DNA of 7,669 bases. It comes from Bifidobacteriaceae bacterium. GTDB lineage: Bacteria > Actinomycetota > Actinomycetes > Actinomycetales > WQXJ01. The notes beneath the pieces were generated by a model that searched no databases, was not told the DNA's origin, and worked only from the letters and a program-made list of their open reading frames with translations. The position numbers and the translations under genes are program-made. Location: assembly GCA_031268115.1 (NCBI GenBank), contig JAIRXV010000336.1, positions 1 to 7,669 on the forward strand, in the 5' to 3' direction. Below are positions 5,387 through 7,669 of this stretch, piece after piece; the first letter of the stretch is position 1, and every line of letters begins with the position of its first letter.

Positions 5387-7093
5387 ATGAAGCCGCTCGA
5401 TTCTCGGCTGCTGACCCGCGCCCGGGCCGCTCGACGCTACATCGTTCTCACTGCCGTCTTCGGTGCCGCCACGGCCGGTCTAGTCGTAGCCCAAGCCATC
5501 CTCATCGCGTCCGTACTCGCCCCCCTGGCTCAGGGCACCACGACCTTGGAGAGGCTCATTCCCCGTTTGATCGCGATCCTGGCCGTGGCGGGGGGCCGCG
5601 CCCTCGTGGCCGCCGCCCAAGAGCGCTACTCGCATCGAGCGGCCACCAACGTCATCGCGGACCTGCGCGGCCAGATCCTCGCCCACACGGTCGCGCTCGG
5701 GCCGCGCTGGCGCGACGAAGGGCACGGGGTTGCCACCGCGGCCCTCACGACCCGCGGTTTGGACGCCCTCGACGCCTATTTCGCCAAGTACCTGCCTCAG
5801 CTTCTGATGGTGGCCACGCTGACTCCGGCCCTGCTGATCGTTGTCGGCGCGATGGACTGGATCAGCGCGGTCATAATGCTGGTCACGCTGCCGCTAGTGC
5901 CGGTATTCATGATCTTGATCGGCAAAACCACCGCCGCGATAGCCGAGCAACGCCTATCGGCCATGACCACGCTCGGGTCCCGCGTGTTAGATCTGCTCTG
6001 CGGATTGCCCACCCTAAAGGCCCTCGGCCGTGAGATGGGTCCGGCCGCGCGGGTTCGCGAAGTGTCCAACGCGCACGCCCGGACCACATTCTCAACGGTC
6101 CGGATCGCCTTTCTCTCAGGGGCGGCCCTCGAATTGGTTTCAACGCTGTCGGTGGCGCTGGTCGCAGTGCCCATAGCGATGCGCTTGGTCTACGGCGACC
6201 TTGCGCTGTTCACGGGTATAGCCGTTCTCATCATGGCCCCCGAGGTCTATTTCCCGATCCGCGCTGTCGGCACCCACTTCCACGCCTCGGCCAATGGGTT
6301 GGCGGCGGCCGATCAGGCGTTTGAGATTCTTCAGACTCCGGCTCCAGCCCGCGGCACGGGTCCCGCGCCCGATCTTCGCCGCGCCCGGATAGTCCTCGAA
6401 GACGTCGCCGTCCGCCACCCAGACCGGGACCGCTATTCACCCGCCGGCTTGAACGCCACTTTGCGCCCGGGCTCGGTGACCGCGTTCGTCGGTCCGAACG
6501 GGGTCGGTAAGTCCACTGCGGTGGATGTGCTGCTCGGCCTGCTTACCCCGGATAGAGGCGCAGTTACCGCCGTGGACGATGACGGCCCCCACGATCTGGC
6601 CGATATCGACCCCGCGGCGTGGTGGGCCCAAATCGCTTGGGTGCCCCAGCGCCCGGCCCTGCTGCCGGGCACCGTGTGGCAAAACGTGACCGGCGATTTC
6701 GTCTCAAACCCCACGCCCAAGGGGGCCGACCTGGCCGCGGCGGATGCCGCCGCCCGCCGGGCCGGCTTCGACCGGGTGCTGGCGGGCCTGCCCGATGGCT
6801 GGGGCACCGCCATCGGCCACGGTGGCGTCGGGCTGTCCGTTGGTCAGGGACAACGCCTGGCCCTGGCAAGCGCGTTGCTCCAAGACCGGCCGGTGACGAT
6901 CCTCGATGAGCCAACCGCCCACCTCGATGCGGCCACCGCCGAGATAGTGCAAGACACCATCGCGGACCTCGCCAAACGCGGGCATACGGTCCTGGTCGTG
7001 GCCCACCGCACGGCGTTGATCGCGGCTGCGGACCAGACCGTCGAGGTGGTCTCGGCCCCTGCCGCGAAGCTGACGGCCGAGGCGGACGCATGA
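5387..7093 (+). CDS. cydD: Heterodimeric ABC exporter subunit CydD (cytochrome bd assembly)
   Basis: CydD pairs with CydC in an inner-membrane ABC transporter needed to assemble cytochrome bd; it has been assigned thiol export and later heme transport. The 568-residue product has an N-terminal six-helix domain with hydrophobic stretches near 17-42, 58-77, 137-156, 159-179, 243-268 and 272-290. It carries the CydD-typical GLPTLKALGR (206-215) and APEVYFPIRAVGTHFHA (284-300). The ATPase domain has Walker A GPNGVGKST (369-377, K375), Q-loop Q421, signature LSVGQ (483-487, valine at the usual glycine), Walker B ILDE with D507 and E508, and H-loop H540. All catalytic residues are present. The frame is open upstream to 5126, but it would run through the cydB end and the hairpin. 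MKPLDSRLL at the ATG matches the family N-terminus, although the Shine-Dalgarno there is weak. The stop overlaps cydC. Confidence 0.95.
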   Translation: MKPLDSRLLTRARAARRYIVLTAVFGAATAGLVVAQAILIASVLAPLAQGTTTLERLIPRLIAILAVAGGRALVAAAQERYSHRAATNVIADLRGQILAHTVALGPRWRDEGHGVATAALTTRGLDALDAYFAKYLPQLLMVATLTPALLIVVGAMDWISAVIMLVTLPLVPVFMILIGKTTAAIAEQRLSAMTTLGSRVLDLLCGLPTLKALGREMGPAARVREVSNAHARTTFSTVRIAFLSGAALELVSTLSVALVAVPIAMRLVYGDLALFTGIAVLIMAPEVYFPIRAVGTHFHASANGLAAADQAFEILQTPAPARGTGPAPDLRRARIVLEDVAVRHPDRDRYSPAGLNATLRPGSVTAFVGPNGVGKSTAVDVLLGLLTPDRGAVTAVDDDGPHDLADIDPAAWWAQIAWVPQRPALLPGTVWQNVTGDFVSNPTPKGADLAAADAAARRAGFDRVLAGLPDGWGTAIGHGGVGLSVGQGQRLALASALLQDRPVTILDEPTAHLDAATAEIVQDTIADLAKRGHTVLVVAHRTALIAAADQTVEVVSAPAAKLTAEADA

Positions 7094-7669
7094 AGACCAT
7101 CGCCGCATCGGATCCTCTTTGGCGAGCCGTCAAGATGACGGGTTTACGCCCGATGCCCCTGATCCGCGCGGTCGCGGCCGGGGCGATGACGTTAGTTTCC
7201 TCGGTGGGCTTGGCGGCTGCCTCGGCTTGGCTGATCGTGCGTTCAGCGCAGGCACCGCCCATCCTGACGCTCGAAGTATGTGTGGTGCTCGTGCGCCTGT
7301 TCGGGATCACCCGCGGCCTGTTCCGCTACCTTGAGCGTTTGGCGACGCACCGTGTCGCGTTGGACGGGATGACGCAGTTACGGGTCAGCCTCTACGAGAA
7401 GCTCGCGCGGGGGAAAGTCGCGACCACGGCGCTGTTGCGGCGCGGCGATCTGCTGGCGCGGGTCGGAGCGGACGTGGAGGACATCGGCGACCTGGTCATC
7501 CGTGGAATCGCGCCGGCCCTAGTGGCGGCCCTGTTGGTGGGCGCGTCGGCGGGCTTTGTTGCGATCTTTGTGCCGTTGGCAGGGGTCGCTCTCTTGGCTT
7601 GCCTCCTGGCCGCTGGTGTGGCCGCCCCGCTCCTGACGGTCCGTTCGGCCAGAATCGCGCAGGTGCGGG
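7090..7669 (+). CDS. cydC: Heterodimeric ABC exporter subunit CydC, N-terminal part (cut by window edge)
   Basis: The ATG at 7090 overlaps the cydD stop as ATGA, implying translational coupling and equal amounts of the two transporter halves. The frame is open to the window end, giving 193 codons of a protein usually about 550-580 residues long. Only the first part of the membrane domain is visible. It shows ASAWLIVRSAQAPP (44-57), a second helix near 58-76, FRYLERLATHRVALDGMTQLR (78-98), RGDLLARVGADVEDIGDLVIRG (118-139) and two further helices (about 140-180). H87 in RYLERLATH corresponds to E. coli CydC H85, reported as the heme ligand of the CydDC transporter, so the heme site appears conserved. 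The ATPase domain lies outside the window. In some actinobacteria cydD and cydC are fused; here they are separate genes. Confidence 0.93.
   Translation, partial: MKTIAASDPLWRAVKMTGLRPMPLIRAVAAGAMTLVSSVGLAAASAWLIVRSAQAPPILTLEVCVVLVRLFGITRGLFRYLERLATHRVALDGMTQLRVSLYEKLARGKVATTALLRRGDLLARVGADVEDIGDLVIRGIAPALVAALLVGASAGFVAIFVPLAGVALLACLLAAGVAAPLLTVRSARIAQVR

Overview
The window is high-GC DNA from an actinobacterium. The organism call rests on GTG start usage, strong GC bias at third codon positions, a four-gene cydA-cydB-cydD-cydC cluster, and a B12-type radical SAM protein whose sequence closely follows the actinobacterial form of its family. I cannot name the genus. TTA leucine codons occur, for example codon 4 of cydA, which argues mildly against Streptomyces.

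Layout. Positions 1-2006 on the minus strand hold one open frame of 668 codons that runs off the left edge. It encodes a cobalamin-binding-type radical SAM protein of unknown substrate (TIGR03960-like). Positions 2007-2452 are a divergent intergenic region, AT-richer towards its right half, that carries the cyd control signals. Positions 2453-5238 encode the two subunits of cytochrome bd quinol oxidase, cydA and cydB. A 148-bp gap with a strong GC-rich hairpin (5282-5317) separates these from cydD (5387-7093). cydD overlaps cydC by four bases, and cydC runs off the right edge at 7669.

How the genes work together. CydA and CydB form the membrane oxidase that takes electrons from quinol and reduces oxygen to water at high affinity. 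CydD and CydC form the heterodimeric ABC transporter required for its assembly. It was long described as a cysteine/glutathione exporter and more recently as a heme transporter. The radical SAM gene is transcribed away from the cyd genes and has no evident link to them.

Most notable observation. A 13-bp sequence matching the core of the DosR/DevR binding box, GGGACTTAAGTCC, lies upstream of cydA at 2305-2317. Its centre is about 41 bp upstream of the start site predicted by the best promoter match. This suggests direct control of the oxidase by a hypoxia/NO-responsive DosR-type regulator. A second, unrelated dyad (2351-2369) sits at the predicted start site. Other points are an extra stretch of about 40 residues in the last external loop of CydB, a cysteine pair in the CydA Q-loop, and the hairpin between cydAB and cydDC. 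I saw no mobile elements, CRISPR arrays, tRNA or rRNA genes.
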